Shown here piece by piece: positions 11,201-21,754 of a stretch of 64,000 bases of DNA (positions within the stretch are counted from its first letter, which is position 1; each line of letters starts with the position of its first letter). This DNA comes from Diplonema papillatum (lineage: Eukaryota; Euglenozoa; Diplonemea; Diplonemida; Diplonemidae): contig JAPJBO010000161.1 in assembly GCA_030068145.1 (NCBI GenBank), positions 62,001 to 126,000 of the forward strand, written 5' to 3'. The position numbers were made by a program, and so were the translations under genes. Below the pieces are notes generated by a model. That model was not told the origin of the DNA. It worked only from the letters and a program-made list of their open reading frames with translations, and made no database searches.

Positions 11201-11227
11201 CGGTTGTGCTACAACCGGTACGCATCA
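11191..11227. repeat. Perfect 17-bp hairpin
   Basis: TGATGCGTACCGGTTGT, then GCT, then the exact complement. It sits at the right edge of the R4 copy. There is no T-run after it, so there is no reason to call it a terminator. Confidence 0.9.
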
Positions 11228-12229
11228 CTGCTCGGCCCGGAGCCTCCCTCGGGTGCGGCTCCGAGCAGCACCAACCTGGTGACCAGGCTCACGGTGCGAT
11301 TCGCACTGAACTAAGCTAACCTCCTCGGTAATTCGCAACTGGCGGCCACTTCGAGTGTTTCCGACAACCGGTGCGTTAACGAGCAAATACTAGAAGAGGG
11401 AAAAAAGAAAAAAAAAAAAAAAACTCAGCTTCCACGAAGAACCGCGGATGCTTTTGAGCACGTTTTCTTGGTGTTGCCGACGTGCCGACCCTGGACACCT
11501 AACACATGGGGTTATCGCGGCCTTTTGAGCGGACTGTTCTCTGATTCAGAGTGGAATTGAAACACCAGGGTTCTGGTGTCGCCGGGTGACCGTCGGCAAG
11601 TCGAGTGTCTTATTCGCAACGCGATACGAAAGGCGGACACGCGACAGTCGGTAAGTAACCTTCGTTGTCATTTGTTTCTAAACGGACCTTTTCGCATGGT
11701 GGTCCGTAGTGTTTTAGCAAGACAGGTTGTGTAACAGAGTGGGCGTAATGTGACGTTTTCGGGGTTGTTTTTGGTAAGGAAGAACTCGCCTCCCTTGTTC
11801 GTTTTCCAGCAGAAAAAGGAAGCTGCGCTGCCAGCCAGGGTCGGCAGGGCTGGGCCTACCATCGCACGGAGGAGTCACGCACGCCGAAAGTGAGCCAGGT
11901 GCCAGCAAGCTCTTGGCTAACTCGCTAAAGGAGATGGTGGTGCTCGCTCGAGGATTTTGTAAAGTCAAAAAGCGGCATCCCTCAAGGATTCCGGGAAGAC
12001 ACACAGCTGACAGTTGATTGCAACCGAGTCACAATACAGCATCCCAGTTTCGAAAGAAATTCGGAAGTATTCGTTTCTTTTTTCTGAACCATCGCACGTA
12101 GGAGTCACGCACGCTAAAAGTGAGCCAGGTGTCAGCAAGCTCTTGGCTAACTCGCAAGAGATGCGGAGAGTGCTTCCTTCCAGCACACCGCCGGACAATG
12201 GCGCATTTGTTTCACAAATCCGGAACCAC
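11228..12229. other. Intergenic, no gene seen
   Basis: Contains an R1-like scrap near 11310-11375 ('aattcgcaactggcggcc'), a long A-tract near 11400-11420, and a duplicated block with 'gcacgcaggagtcacgcacg'-like sequence (11860-11930 and 12090-12160: 'ggagtcacgcacgc', 'gtgagccaggtg', 'agcaagctcttggctaac'). Confidence 0.5.
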
Positions 12230-12560
12230 TTTGCCTGCGAGTGGTATTGTCCTTTGACAGAGTGAGCCAATGCCTCTCATCTCACCTTTTAAGACACGGC
12301 AATGCCGACCACGCATGCTCTTGACAGACGCTAGCGCCCGGCATCGTGCATGCGTGTTACAGTCGTTGAGCAGTATTGACGGCAACTTTACCTGCGAGTG
12401 GTATTGTCCTTTGACAGAGTGAGTCAATGCCTCTCATTTCACCTTCTAAGACACGGCAGTGCCAACCACGCATGCTCTTGACAGACGCTAGCGCCCGGCA
12501 TTGTGCATGCGGGTTACAGTCGTTGGGTGGTATTGACGGCCACTTTGCCTGCGAGCGGCA
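12230..12560 (+). repeat. R4 repeat, tandem pair
   Basis: Two units with a period near 165 bp, each reading 'gtattgtcctttgacagag', then 'ttgacagacgctagcgcc', then 'gttacagtcgttg'. A T-tract of about 23 follows at 12656-12678. Confidence 0.8.
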
Positions 12561-13242
12561 CCCCGTGATGGCTAGGGGGAAGGGCAACAGCTGCGAAGGA
12601 GCGTTTAAGCGAAGGCGGCTGCGATGATGCTGTCGTCGACGTGGTTCGGCAGCTGTTTTTTTTTTTTTTTTTTTTTTCTTAATGGTTTTGGGTTCGTTGC
12701 TTGGCGGTTGATGACCCGCGCAACTCCTCATCACAATAGTGCGAAAGCTGGAAAGGTGTTCTGGACCTGGTTTTACGTGCCCCTCCTGCACGGCCTCGAC
12801 GCATTTTCTCGCCACGGCGAGAGATACTCGGTAACGTCTCAAGCGACTTCTTCGCGGGGATGCTTTTGATTTCTGCTCTTGATGACTGACAGGAACATTT
12901 TCGGAACAACGGTTGCACATGAGAAAGGATGCATAGCCTTGTTGAGAAAACGAAGCCAACGAAACGTATCCACGCGAAGAACAACAAAGTTGAGGTAAGT
13001 ACGGTCAACCCTATTCCGACGGGCCGGACACACATTGCCGCTCTCGGAGGCCAGAGAATCGTCGCCAACTATGACGGTTTAAAAAAGCCGACCCCAGGTA
13101 TCAGTGGGGGATGCCCATCGACCCTGTCACAGAAACCCAGAACTAATCGCAGGTGCCCCTATCGGAATACGGTTTTCGTTGATCGCACTACCCTTAGCCC
13201 AAATTCTGGACGTGGTTTAGGTGGCAAATTGGCAAATGGTCA

Positions 13243-13343
13243 TGATCAGAAGGTCCTACTTGGGCGGTTGGCCACACGCAATGTATGAGGAAACTGAACC
13301 GCCCAAGTAGGACCTTCTGATCACGATAACACATTGCGTGTGG
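13243..13343. repeat. Two interleaved perfect inverted repeats
   Basis: Arm A (27 nt, 13243-13269) has its exact complement at 13297-13323. Arm B (CCACACGCAATGT, 13272-13284) has its exact complement at 13331-13343. The order is A-B-A'-B', which cannot fold as nested hairpins. Confidence 0.9.
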
Positions 13344-13345
13344 AT

Positions 13346-13530
13346 ATAAAATACTCGAGGGACTGCCTTGTGCTGTCATTTCGAAGGAGGCTAGAGGGGG
13401 AGAAAACAACAACTACAACGTGGGTCTTTTTTGTTGAACGCTTACGCCCGCCACTAAACCCAGATTTACCTGTGTTTCGTGTGGGCTACAGCGCGCTTAC
13501 CTCCTTTGATCTTGGAATATTGCTGCGATA
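13346..13530 (+). repeat. R1 dispersed repeat, right end replaced
   Basis: Starts 'aatactcgagggactgcc' and follows R1 up to 'ctcctttgatcttg', then departs. The left edge abuts the interleaved inverted repeats. Confidence 0.8.
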
Positions 13531-13544
13531 GTGGGGGTCACCGG

Positions 13545-13995
13545 CATGCCGATGAGTACCACACTATGGCGAAGCAGCCGGAGACAGCAGGCGCAGGGGG
13601 CAGGTCTTGCTTTACTTTTCTCTTCTTCATAGAGACCCGCCCCCGGCATCCCGACGTCCAATCACTGTCGAGAAAGGTTTGTGCCCTATAGTGATGAGGT
13701 GGTTGACCAGGCCCGCACGAAACCTTATACACAACACGGCTACAACACGAGGATGCAGCCCTGCTTAGGTGTGCACTCAGCCATCACAGGGCCCCAGATC
13801 TCGCTACTTGACCTGACACAGCTGCCACCCAGAAGGCCGCAGCAGTAACCTTCGCAATGAAGGCACGCGCGGCTGAGTGTATGTAGGCGATCCATACAAC
13901 AGCTGCATCAGACGCAGCTTGATCAGAGAGCTCGCTAGGGGAGGTGACGCTGCTCACCTGCCAGTCTCACATCTGACTGCTGCCCCAGTCTCCTC
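13545..13995 (+). repeat. R3 dispersed repeat, long copy
   Basis: Includes 'gcagccggagacagcagg' and 'ggatgcagccctgcttagg', and ends near 'gtctcacatctgactgctgc'. The left part is shared with 38165-38515. Confidence 0.8.
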
Positions 13996-14029
13996 AAGCA
14001 TTTCCTACAAAAAGCGGGTGCTTACACAA

Positions 14030-14262
14030 GAAATACTCGAGGGACTGCCTTGTGCTCATTTCGAAGGAGGCTACAGGGGGAGAAAACAATACAACTACAA
14101 AGTGGGTCTTTTTTGTTGAACGCTTACACCCGCCACTAAACCCAGATTTACCTGTGTTTCGTGTGGGCTACAGCACATTTACCTCCTTTGATCTATCGCA
14201 ACTGGCAGTCTCCTCAAGCATTTCCTACAAAGCAGGTGCTTATACAAAAAAGAATAGGCGCG
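14030..14262 (+). repeat. R1 dispersed repeat, full copy
   Basis: Complete R1 with 'gtgcttatac' and an A-tract at its right end, about 120 bp beyond the 3' end of the urocanase gene. Confidence 0.85.
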
Positions 14263-14381
14263 ATGTTTGTTTGTACGTGCCGGGGGAGGATTAGCCTGTT
14301 AGTGAGTGATAGTGCGTGAATATGATCGGTAGGCTAAACTTCTCCCAAACACGCTGCCACCGTTCTCTTTCGTGTTTACAA

Positions 14382-16439
14382 TTAATTGTTATTGCGAAAA
14401 AAACAAAAGCGGTGCCACACACACACACACACCGTGATTTTCAACCGCTCCTCGGCCGCCATCGAGCGCTTGGCGGTGAACTCTGCGCCCGAGTTGCGGG
14501 CCCACGCGCGGCGGGCGATGCCGTTGTTAACGTCCCAGTGCAGCATCGACTCGAGGTTGCGCACCGCGGCCTCCGAGCCGTCGAGGACGAGCCCAAACCC
14601 GCCATTGATGACCTCGCCCCACCCGACGCCGCCGCCGTTGTGCAGCGACACCCAGGTCGCCCCGCGGAAGGAGTCTCCCACGAAGTTCTGCACCGCCATG
14701 TCCGCGCAGAACCGTGACCCGTCCTTGATGTCGGCCGTCTCCCTGAACGGCGAGTCGGTTCCAGAGACGTCGTGGTGGTCCCTCCCCAGGACGACAGGAG
14801 CCTTCAGCTCGCCCGATTTAACCGCGTCGTTGAACGCGCGTGCGATGGTCCGCCGGCCGAGATCGTCCGCGTAGAGGATGCGTGCCTGCGATCCGACGAC
14901 AAGGTTGTTCCTCGTCGCACTTTCGATCCACACGATGTTGTCCTTCATCTGCTGCTCTATCTCCGGCGGCGCGTCCTTCGACAACTGGTTGAGGACCTCC
15001 AGCGCGAGACGATCCGTCGTCGCCAAGTCGGACTCCAAGCACGACGTGCAGACCCACCGGAACGGGCCGAATCCGTAATCGAAGCACATCGGGCCCATGA
15101 TGTCCTCCACGTAGCTTGGGTACCGGAACCCCGTCCCGTCCGCGTTCATGACGCTGGCCCCCGCTCGCGAGGCCTCGAGGAGGAACGCGTTTCCGTAGTC
15201 CCAAAAGTGCATGCCCTTCTCGCACAGGGCGTTGACCGCGTCCGCGTGCTCCCGCAGCGACTCTTGGACGAGCTCCTTGAAGCGGGCGGGGTCCTGGGAG
15301 ATCATCGCCTTCCCTTCTTCGAAGGAGCAGCCCACCGGGTAATATCCTCCGGCGAACGGGTTATGCAGGGACGTCTGGTCCGATCCGAGGTCGACAGTCA
15401 CCCCACGCTCGAGCAAGCGCCGCCAGAGGGTCACGACGTTGCCGACGTACCCGACGGAGATGCCCACTTTTTTGTCTGAAGCGTCCTCCATCAGGTCGAT
15501 GGCCTCGTCCACGTCGACGGTCAGATGCGTGCACCAGCCGAGGTCGAACTGCTTCTTCGCCTGCATGGGGTTGATCTCCGCGACGATGCCGGCGGTGCCG
15601 GCGATGACTGAGGCTTTCGCCTGAGCCCCGGACATGCCGCCGAGCCCGGCGGTGACGAACTTGGCGCCTTTGCCGCTGCTTTGCTTCGCGAGGTACTTCC
15701 TCGCAGCGTTGAGCAGAGTGATGGTCGTACCGTGCACGATGCCTTGGGACCCGATGTACATGAAGGACCCAGCGGTCATCTGCCCGTACTGCGTGACGCC
15801 GAGGGCGTTCATCCGCTCGTAGTCGTCTTTCCCGCTGTAGTTCGGGATCACCATCCCGTTGGTGATCACCATCCGCGGCGCGTCCTCGCGCGACGGAAAC
15901 AGCCCCAGCGGGTGCCCCGAGTACATGACTAGGGTCTGGTCCCCGCGCATCTCGCAAAGATACTTCACGGCCAGCCGGTACTGCGCCCAGTTCTGGAAGG
16001 TCGCGCCGTTGCCTCCGTACGTGATGAGTTCCTCCGGGAACTGCGCCACGTCGGGGTCGAGGTTGTTGTGGATCATCGTCAGGATGCACGCGGCCTTCGC
16101 GTCGTTGGTCGGGTAGTCGAGCGAGCTGTACGCACGGAAGGGGTATTCGGTCGGTTTGAAGCGGAGCATGTAGATCCGCCCGTACCGGGCAAGCTCGTCG
16201 AGGAACTCTGCCGCCAGCTCTCGGTGCCACGCGGCGGGGAAGTAGCGCAGGGCGTTGCGGAGGGCGAGCTGCTTCTCGGCGGGCGTCAGCACTTGCTTGC
16301 GCGCGGGGACGTGGTCGACGGCGGGGTTTGCCGTGTACCTGGGCGGCAGCTCGTCGGGGATGCCCTGCGCCAGGTACCGGCGCATGGCGTCCACCGCGTT
16401 CGCGCGGGTCTGGCGCACGAGGCTGCCGCGGACGAGCAT
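14382..16439 (-). CDS. UROC1: Urocanate hydratase
   Basis: A 685-residue intronless protein covering the whole urocanase family (about 560 in bacteria, about 676 in animals). It hydrates urocanate to imidazolonepropionate with a tightly bound NAD+, the second step of histidine breakdown, in the cytosol. Visible family blocks are TYGGNGATFQNWAQYRL (about 140), GLGGMSGAQAKAS (about 266), GSDQTSLHNPFAGGYYPVG (about 355) and SLHNGGGVGWGEVINGGFG (about 600). The start MLVRGSLVRQTRANAVDAM is the first ATG. The last 15 or so residues (VCVCVWH and on) come from a CA microsatellite at 14413-14430 and are probably not conserved. An upstream conserved element lies at 16511-16545. Copies of its 5' end lie at 18421-18650 and 18928-19100. 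Confidence 0.96.
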   Translation of the reverse strand: MLVRGSLVRQTRANAVDAMRRYLAQGIPDELPPRYTANPAVDHVPARKQVLTPAEKQLALRNALRYFPAAWHRELAAEFLDELARYGRIYMLRFKPTEYPFRAYSSLDYPTNDAKAACILTMIHNNLDPDVAQFPEELITYGGNGATFQNWAQYRLAVKYLCEMRGDQTLVMYSGHPLGLFPSREDAPRMVITNGMVIPNYSGKDDYERMNALGVTQYGQMTAGSFMYIGSQGIVHGTTITLLNAARKYLAKQSSGKGAKFVTAGLGGMSGAQAKASVIAGTAGIVAEINPMQAKKQFDLGWCTHLTVDVDEAIDLMEDASDKKVGISVGYVGNVVTLWRRLLERGVTVDLGSDQTSLHNPFAGGYYPVGCSFEEGKAMISQDPARFKELVQESLREHADAVNALCEKGMHFWDYGNAFLLEASRAGASVMNADGTGFRYPSYVEDIMGPMCFDYGFGPFRWVCTSCLESDLATTDRLALEVLNQLSKDAPPEIEQQMKDNIVWIESATRNNLVVGSQARILYADDLGRRTIARAFNDAVKSGELKAPVVLGRDHHDVSGTDSPFRETADIKDGSRFCADMAVQNFVGDSFRGATWVSLHNGGGVGWGEVINGGFGLVLDGSEAAVRNLESMLHWDVNNGIARRAWARNSGAEFTAKRSMAAEERLKITVCVCVWHRFCFFRNNN

Positions 16440-16510
16440 CGTGGAGTTTTTGTGATTGGTTACTGGTAGTTGCCTTTTTTTTTTTAGCGTTTTGTGTTTC
16501 CGACGATCCG

Positions 16511-16545
16511 AATGGACGTACAGATTGGTGTCTTTCGACCTTTTG
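16511..16545 (-). promoter_or_regulatory. Conserved upstream element, urocanase copy
   Basis: The plus strand reads AATGGACGTACAGATTGGTG and then 'tctttcgacctttt', with 'gtttccgacgatccg' just before it. It is 72 bp upstream of the urocanase ATG. The same 'gacgatcc' block is immediately upstream of the minus-strand gene at 34481. Confidence 0.45.
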
Positions 16546-16616
16546 GATGCTTGTGAAGTTCAGCTTAGTGCGTGCTTGTGGTGATCGGTGGGGTTCCCAA
16601 AAGAAAATGTTCCGTG

Positions 16617-17545
16617 TTATCGTATCTTCGAGCTAGACTTGATCTCGTGCATTAGCCAAGTGGCCCATTCTGTTGCTTTTCCGCTGGGCTCCTGATAGCG
16701 GACTCGCGCGCAAACAGACAGTATGACTGCTGTGTTGCGGGCTGCAAATTCATCCAATACTTGTCTGTACGTTACCTCACTCTGTCCAAAGATGCGCGTG
16801 AGGTTGGCTTCGGGTCCGTAGCATAGAATATGTCGTTCATCGCCAGCCGTCAGGACATGATCTGCACTTCCTCGGTGGTAGCAGCCTTCTACGGCGCACT
16901 CGTTGCGGGTTTTGAACGGCATGATGGCTCTACGGGTGAGTGCTTGGAGGAGATCCGTAGCTCCATGCAGGTTCCGCAGCGCCCGCAGGGCTTGTGCGCT
17001 GAGGCAGCGAGGTGGTACGTCGGTAGATAGTCGATTACGGACCGCGGTGTCGCGACTGTCGGTACGGTTTCTCCTCGCGAAGAGTCCGTTTTCTTCGAGT
17101 TGCACCAGGTCACCATTGTCGTCTTCGGTATCGTCTTCTTGCCACCGTTGGCACAGCCTGGCAACGTTGGCCTTGCGGTAGCACCATTCGACATTGAATG
17201 TGCTGCTTTTTTGGTAAGCGGCGTTTGCTGCGACGTCTGCCGCGTTGATGTCGGCATTGTCGCTGTGTCCCCTGGCCCACTGCACATCTGGGAGAGTGCA
17301 CAGCACCATGGCGACCGGGTCCCCTTTGCGGGGGTTCCTTAACCGGGCGATGGCGCTCATGCTGTCGCTTCGCGGCTTGGCCATCGCGTGGGGCTTGACT
17401 TCCTTCAGTGCAGTCGCTAGAACCATCATCGCACACAATTCTGCTTGTGTGCTCGAGCTGATCCTCCCATGGATCTTCGCACCGTAGGCCCTGCCGTTGA
17501 CGCAAATTCCGACAGCGCCTCTGCCTTCTTTTTCCAGGTAGCGCC
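16617..17545 (-). mobile_element. LINE 3' part: RNase H domain and zinc-knuckle-like C-terminus
   Basis: The minus-strand frame opens just inside a T-tract (17546-17562) and reads GAVGICVNGRAYGAKIHGRI, then SSSTQAELCAMM (RNase H catalytic Glu), then PRSDSMSAIARL (Asp) and WARGHSDNADINAADVAANA (final Asp/His block). This is a type I RNase H domain as found at the end of ORF2 in several LINE clades. The tail CAVEGCYHRGSADHVLTAGD then ERHILCYG resembles the Cys/His motif that follows in LINEs. The frame is open to its stop at 16617, but the reverse transcriptase is missing, so this is a 5'-truncated LINE copy. It lies between urocanase and that gene's duplicated 5' ends. Confidence 0.75.
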
Positions 17546-17646
17546 GTTTTTTTTTTTTTTTTTGAGATTCAAAGGCAGGACCTTATGCAGCCCATTTTCT
17601 CCTTCAGACTAGACACCAAGCCCGTTTTTTCTGGTGAGTCTTAATG

Positions 17647-17850
17647 CAGGGGGTCCGGGGGGCACCGCCCCCCGGGAGACGGTACGGTACATGGCACTTT
17701 AGATTCTGTCTTGTTCGGAACCGGTAACAGAAACTGATGCCTGGTAACAGGCCTCTGGCGAAAATTCGAAATCTTGTAGATAGTTTATGGGGGGGTCCAG
17801 GGGGCACCGCCCCCTGGGAGACGGTATGGTACATGGTGCCTCAGAATCTG
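17647..17850. repeat. GC-rich hairpin repeat, two copies
   Basis: Two direct copies (17647-17705 and 17789-17850) of a block built around GGGGGCACCGCCCCC, each followed by 'gggagacggta', 'ggtacatgg' and 'cagaatctg' or similar. Each copy forms a strong GC hairpin. Confidence 0.8.
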
Positions 17851-18420
17851 ATGTCCTGGCTAAGGCAGGACCTTCTGCAGCCAGTGTTCTCCTCCAGAAG
17901 ACACCTAGCCTACTGATGATAGGTCTCACCCTTCAGAATAGGAGAAATATTTCCCACTACAGACACCCAAAACCTCTGCCAACCCAAGATTACAGACACC
18001 AAACTCCTGCCCAACCCAATCCGAGGTAGTGTAAATCAACCCAACCTCCCACCCGATTTTCGATTTTTTTTTTTTTTTTGGGTGAGTTACCTCACCCAAC
18101 CGCTGCAGTGCATAACCCCCTGTTCAAAGGTGGTTTTGAAGTCTCCAGTTGACCACTGAGGCAGGGAGTCGGGTCGACATATTAGCATACGATCACTTTG
18201 GCAAGTTAAGTTTGTGGCTAAAGATACCGACACCGCTATTGAACGTTGTCTTGCGTTGTGTGTTGGCGCGCTAGTCGGTTGTCCGGGCGGACTTTTCACC
18301 TGGCTCTGTCCTCTATCCTTGGAAGTATGCTAATCCTGCAGGGAATAGTTGACTAGACCGCTGAGTTTGTGATGACCACTGTTCCATTGCGGGAGCCAGA
18401 GAGCCTAACGTAATCTAAAG

Positions 18421-19100
18421 CAAGCGGAAGAACTCGGCGGCGAGCTCTCGGTGCCATGCGGCGGGGAAGTAGCGCAGGGCGTTGCGGAGGGCGAGCTGCT
18501 TCTCGGCGGGCGTCAGCACTTGCTTGCGCGCGGGGACGTGGTCGACGGCGGGGTTTGTCGTGTACCTGGGCGGCAGCTCGTCGGGGATGCCCTGCGCCAG
18601 GTACCGGCGCATGGCGTCCACCGCGTTCGCGCGGGTCTGGCGCACGAAAAAAAAAAAAAAAAAAAAATGTACGCGGCTGGGCAATGAAAAAAGGCGGGGG
18701 GGCGGGCGGGGGGAGACGGAAATCCTCCGGAGATGGATTCCATCACTACGGGTTCGCTGGCCGCCTATGCTTGCCGGCAGAGCCGGACGGGATTGCGGCG
18801 AAACACCTTGCCACGAGGCGGTGCAGGCTCCTCTTGACTTATCACCACACAGTACTAGGCTTCTTATGCAGCACCACGGCACTTTTTTTTTTTAGCCACA
18901 TGCATGTGTGAGGAAACTGAACCGCCCGACGGCGGGGTTTGCCGTGTACCTGGGCGGCAGCTCGTCGGGGATGCCCTGCGCCAGGTACCGGCGCAGGGCG
19001 TCCACCGCGTTCGCGCGGGTCTGGCGCACGAGGCTGCCACGGACGGGCATCGTGGTTTTTTTTTGTGGCTGGTTGCTGGTAGTTGCCTTTTTTCAGCGTT
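18421..19100 (-). pseudogene. Two 5'-end copies of the urocanase gene
   Basis: Copy one (18421-18650) is nearly identical to gene positions 16206-16425 and breaks off at an A-tract of about 19 (18649-18667), lacking the start codon. Copy two (18928-19100) covers the start region and 5' flank, with 'tggttgctggtagttgcc' matching the gene's own upstream sequence. Neither has the rest of the enzyme. The two copies overlap in coverage, so they are separate duplications or a duplication split by later insertion. Confidence 0.9.
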
Positions 19101-20404
19101 TATTGTGGTTTAGAGGTACGGGTTTTTAGGGTCTCCGGTTGACCATTGAGGTTTTTTTTCTTATAGCGTTTTTTTGAGGTGCAAAGGTCCGGTGGTTTAG
19201 CAGGCTTGGGACTGGGAGTTGCAAATAGCGTTCGTCGCCAACAACACAGCGAAAGACTTCATTCATAGCGAGTTGGGTGTAGACACATACTCAGCCAAAA
19301 AAAAAATGGTATCTGTGCAAATATGTCTAAATCCCTTCCAGGAAGGTGCGTTTCCGTTTTTTTTTTTTTTTTTTGCGTTTCTTGATTTCTTGATGTCTAT
19401 GCATGTGAGTGCCTAAAGCAGGAAGGGCCTAAAGACTTGGCGTCAGGCCTTTTAAGCCTTTTCGAATGCGGGTGAAGCGATGATACAGAAGGAAAGGCGG
19501 GCAGGGTCTATCGCTTGTTTTTTTTCTTCGCGTGAACAGCAGCGAGGGAGTTTGGAGAGTCGGAGTTGCTCACGTTGGCACGGCTAGCGAAGGATAGAGG
19601 GTGGGGGGGTGGGACTGTTGCTCTCGCCAAGCGCTGGACCTTGAGGTGCATCTCCCCAGCACGGTTTGCCAAGTGTAGGAACGAGAAAAACGCGGCGAGG
19701 GCCGACCTCTTCAGGATGCAGCAGAAAGGGGGGGGGAGAGTGTGGACGAGAACCTTTTGTGTGTGGGTGGGGGGCGTCTCAGAGTGCAATACACGCCAAA
19801 ACTCGACGGGACGTCTCCTCGATCCCTACACGGCGGATGGGGGTGTGTTTGTGCGGTCGTTTGTGCGTGTGGTCGGTTGTTTTTCTGAATGGTACATCCG
19901 TATACCGACGGGAACATTTCCGGAACAACGGTTGCACATGAAAAGAGAAACACGAAGCGCCAACAAAAAAGTTTGCTATTACAGGAAAGTCCTCCAGAGA
20001 GGTTTATACCCTGTACAACCGAAGAACAAGAAACTTTTGCCTTATCATTTTCATCACCTTTGGTCAGTTGATGCTGATCGTCCGTCACTTCGTTTATCAG
20101 TGCAAGCCCCAACTCCGCATTTCTTTTTTTTTTTTTGCATTTACACCCAGTGGCACACCAAGATGCATTCGCATCCGCAATGCGTTCGTTGCAATACTTT
20201 CGCATTTTGGCGCTAAAAACAGGCGAATTCGTGTTGGTTTTGCGTAAAATCACTCCCGCACGTTTTCACTCCTGCATGCACTCCCCCAACCGGTGGGGAG
20301 TCCGCCGTGTAGGGATCAATCAGGTTGGTGTCTGTGCAACCTTCGTTTTCTTTTTTGCGCTTTATCGATGCCAGTTACAGATGAAACCCGCTGGTGCGCA
20401 CGAA
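19101..20404. other. Intergenic mosaic without a clear gene
   Basis: Holds the 'gggtctccggttgacc' motif (near 19130), T-tracts, a block with 'cggaacaacggttgcacatg' also found at 12905, the R5 repeat (19985-20120; also minus strand at 31210-31335) and a conserved upstream-type element at 20311-20343. Short frames here (for example 19566-20216) lack domain features. Confidence 0.5.
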
Positions 20405-20632
20405 AAATACTCGAGGGACTGCCTTGTGCTCATTTCGAAGGAGGCTAGAGGGGGAGAAAACAATACAACTACAAAGTGGGTCTTTTTTGTTGAACGCTTA
20501 CGCCCGCCACTAAACCCAGGGTTACCTGTGTTTCGTGTGGGCTACAGCACATTTACCTCCTTTGATCTATCGCAACTGGCAGTCTCCTCAAGCATTTCCT
20601 ACAAAGCAGGTGCTCATACAACAAAAAAACTG
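20405..20632 (+). repeat. R1 dispersed repeat, full copy
   Basis: Near-identical to the copy at 14030, differing only by a few bases. Confidence 0.85.
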
Positions 20633-20847
20633 CGATGTCCCCCTACCAGTTTTTTTTGGTGAGAACCGTTCCTTTCGGGTTTTGCACCCAAAGTTTGCGT
20701 CCCCGCGCGCGCGTGATTCGAGTCGGTTTGGAGCATGGCAACCTCCTCGGCAGTCGCAGTTCTGCAGTGTTCCCTCTGTGTTCGTCTGCTGGGTAGTGCT
20801 ACCCATCCGAGCCAGATCTAAATCATATGCCCGCCGTTAGAACAATG

Positions 20848-20945
20848 AACACTGGAGTTAAAGACCACGACCAAGGGCGCGTGGAAATGCACACCCAAAA
20901 ATACGGGTGTGACACCCGCTTTTTACTCCAGCTCCCGACGTGAAT
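20848..20945. repeat. Foldback repeat (GGAGTT family), short copy
   Basis: Begins 'actggagttaaag', has 'gggtgtgacacccgc' in the middle, and ends 'tttttactccagctccc'. Related foldbacks lie at 24985-25090, 55145-55280 and in each 548-bp unit at 59.2-60.8 kb. Confidence 0.55.
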
Positions 20946-21364
20946 AGAACGAGTTCGAATCGGAAGGGGGGGGAAATTAGTTAGTTAGACGACACACTGC
21001 CTCTCCTGATGCTAGCATCAACTGGGCTCGCAACTTGGGTCGGAGGAAAACAGATCAAGCGCGCTCGACCGTTGTGTTCGTGACTTCGGGTAGCAGTGTT
21101 TTCAGCACATCTACCGTCTGAACGTCACTACCCAAGACCAGAATCAAGACTCCCCACTGGTGCCGTTTCGACACTTTCGGAAGGCACTTCATTCACAGCC
21201 TCAGAGAAGCTCGAGGGAAGGGCACTGTTCGATCTGCCCGTTGGGCAACCGCCTCTACGGGGCTCGTGCTCAGCACTGATGCACGGTAATCGGAAGGAGC
21301 TCGGCAGCCCAGCACCGCTGAGCACTCCGAAGCCGTCGCTTATTACCGAAAAGGTAGTTAGCAG

Positions 21365-21560
21365 TTTGTTCTTCGCTTACACCACCGTGACTCAGGACTT
21401 ATTTCCCTGCTGCGTTTGGGTGTCTTGTCGTGTAGGGTGGACCCGCATGACCTCACGTCCATTCAACCACACGTGGTTCGGTAGTTACGGCACTTGGGAT
21501 CCCTTCGGTTCCTTGTCTGGCAGCTTCGTCGAGCATTTCCGTCCAGCTGGTGGGTTGTGT
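21365..21560 (+). repeat. R7 dispersed repeat, 5'-truncated
   Basis: Follows R7 from 'ttcttcgcttacaccaccg' to 'cagctggtgg' and a short A-tract. Confidence 0.75.
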
Positions 21561-21603
21561 AAAAAAGAAACTGTCAAAAAACAATGGGTCGGCAGGGGAT
21601 GGA

Positions 21604-21754
21604 TCACGGCATGGCGTTGTAGTCGGGTTTGTGGATGTCGCTGCCCTCCCCGACTTGGATGGCCAGGTTTCCGATCATGTTGACGAGCTTCAGCTCCGCC
21701 GCGTGGCCTTCGGCGTCGGTCATCGCCGACGTGCCGAGCGCGATGTGTCCGACC
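21604..21754 (-). CDS. Probable terminal exon of an unrecognised gene, or a gene fragment
   Basis: On the minus strand a good acceptor (ccaaacccgcag, ending at 21755) is followed by 151 nt open to TGA: VGHIALGTSAMTDAEGHAAE, then LKLVNMIGNLAIQVGEGSDI, then HKPDYNAMP. The GC-rich codon choice matches the real genes here and differs from the flanks. I do not recognise the family, and no upstream exon is evident to the right. It could be a duplicated 3' end of a gene elsewhere, as seen for other genes in this window. Confidence 0.4.

Noticed and set aside
17546-17562. A/T homopolymer tracts taken as poly(A) tails proving retroposition
   Set aside because: They occur at many kinds of junction in either orientation, including the upstream edge of the LINE fragment, so they are not reliable tail evidence by themselves.
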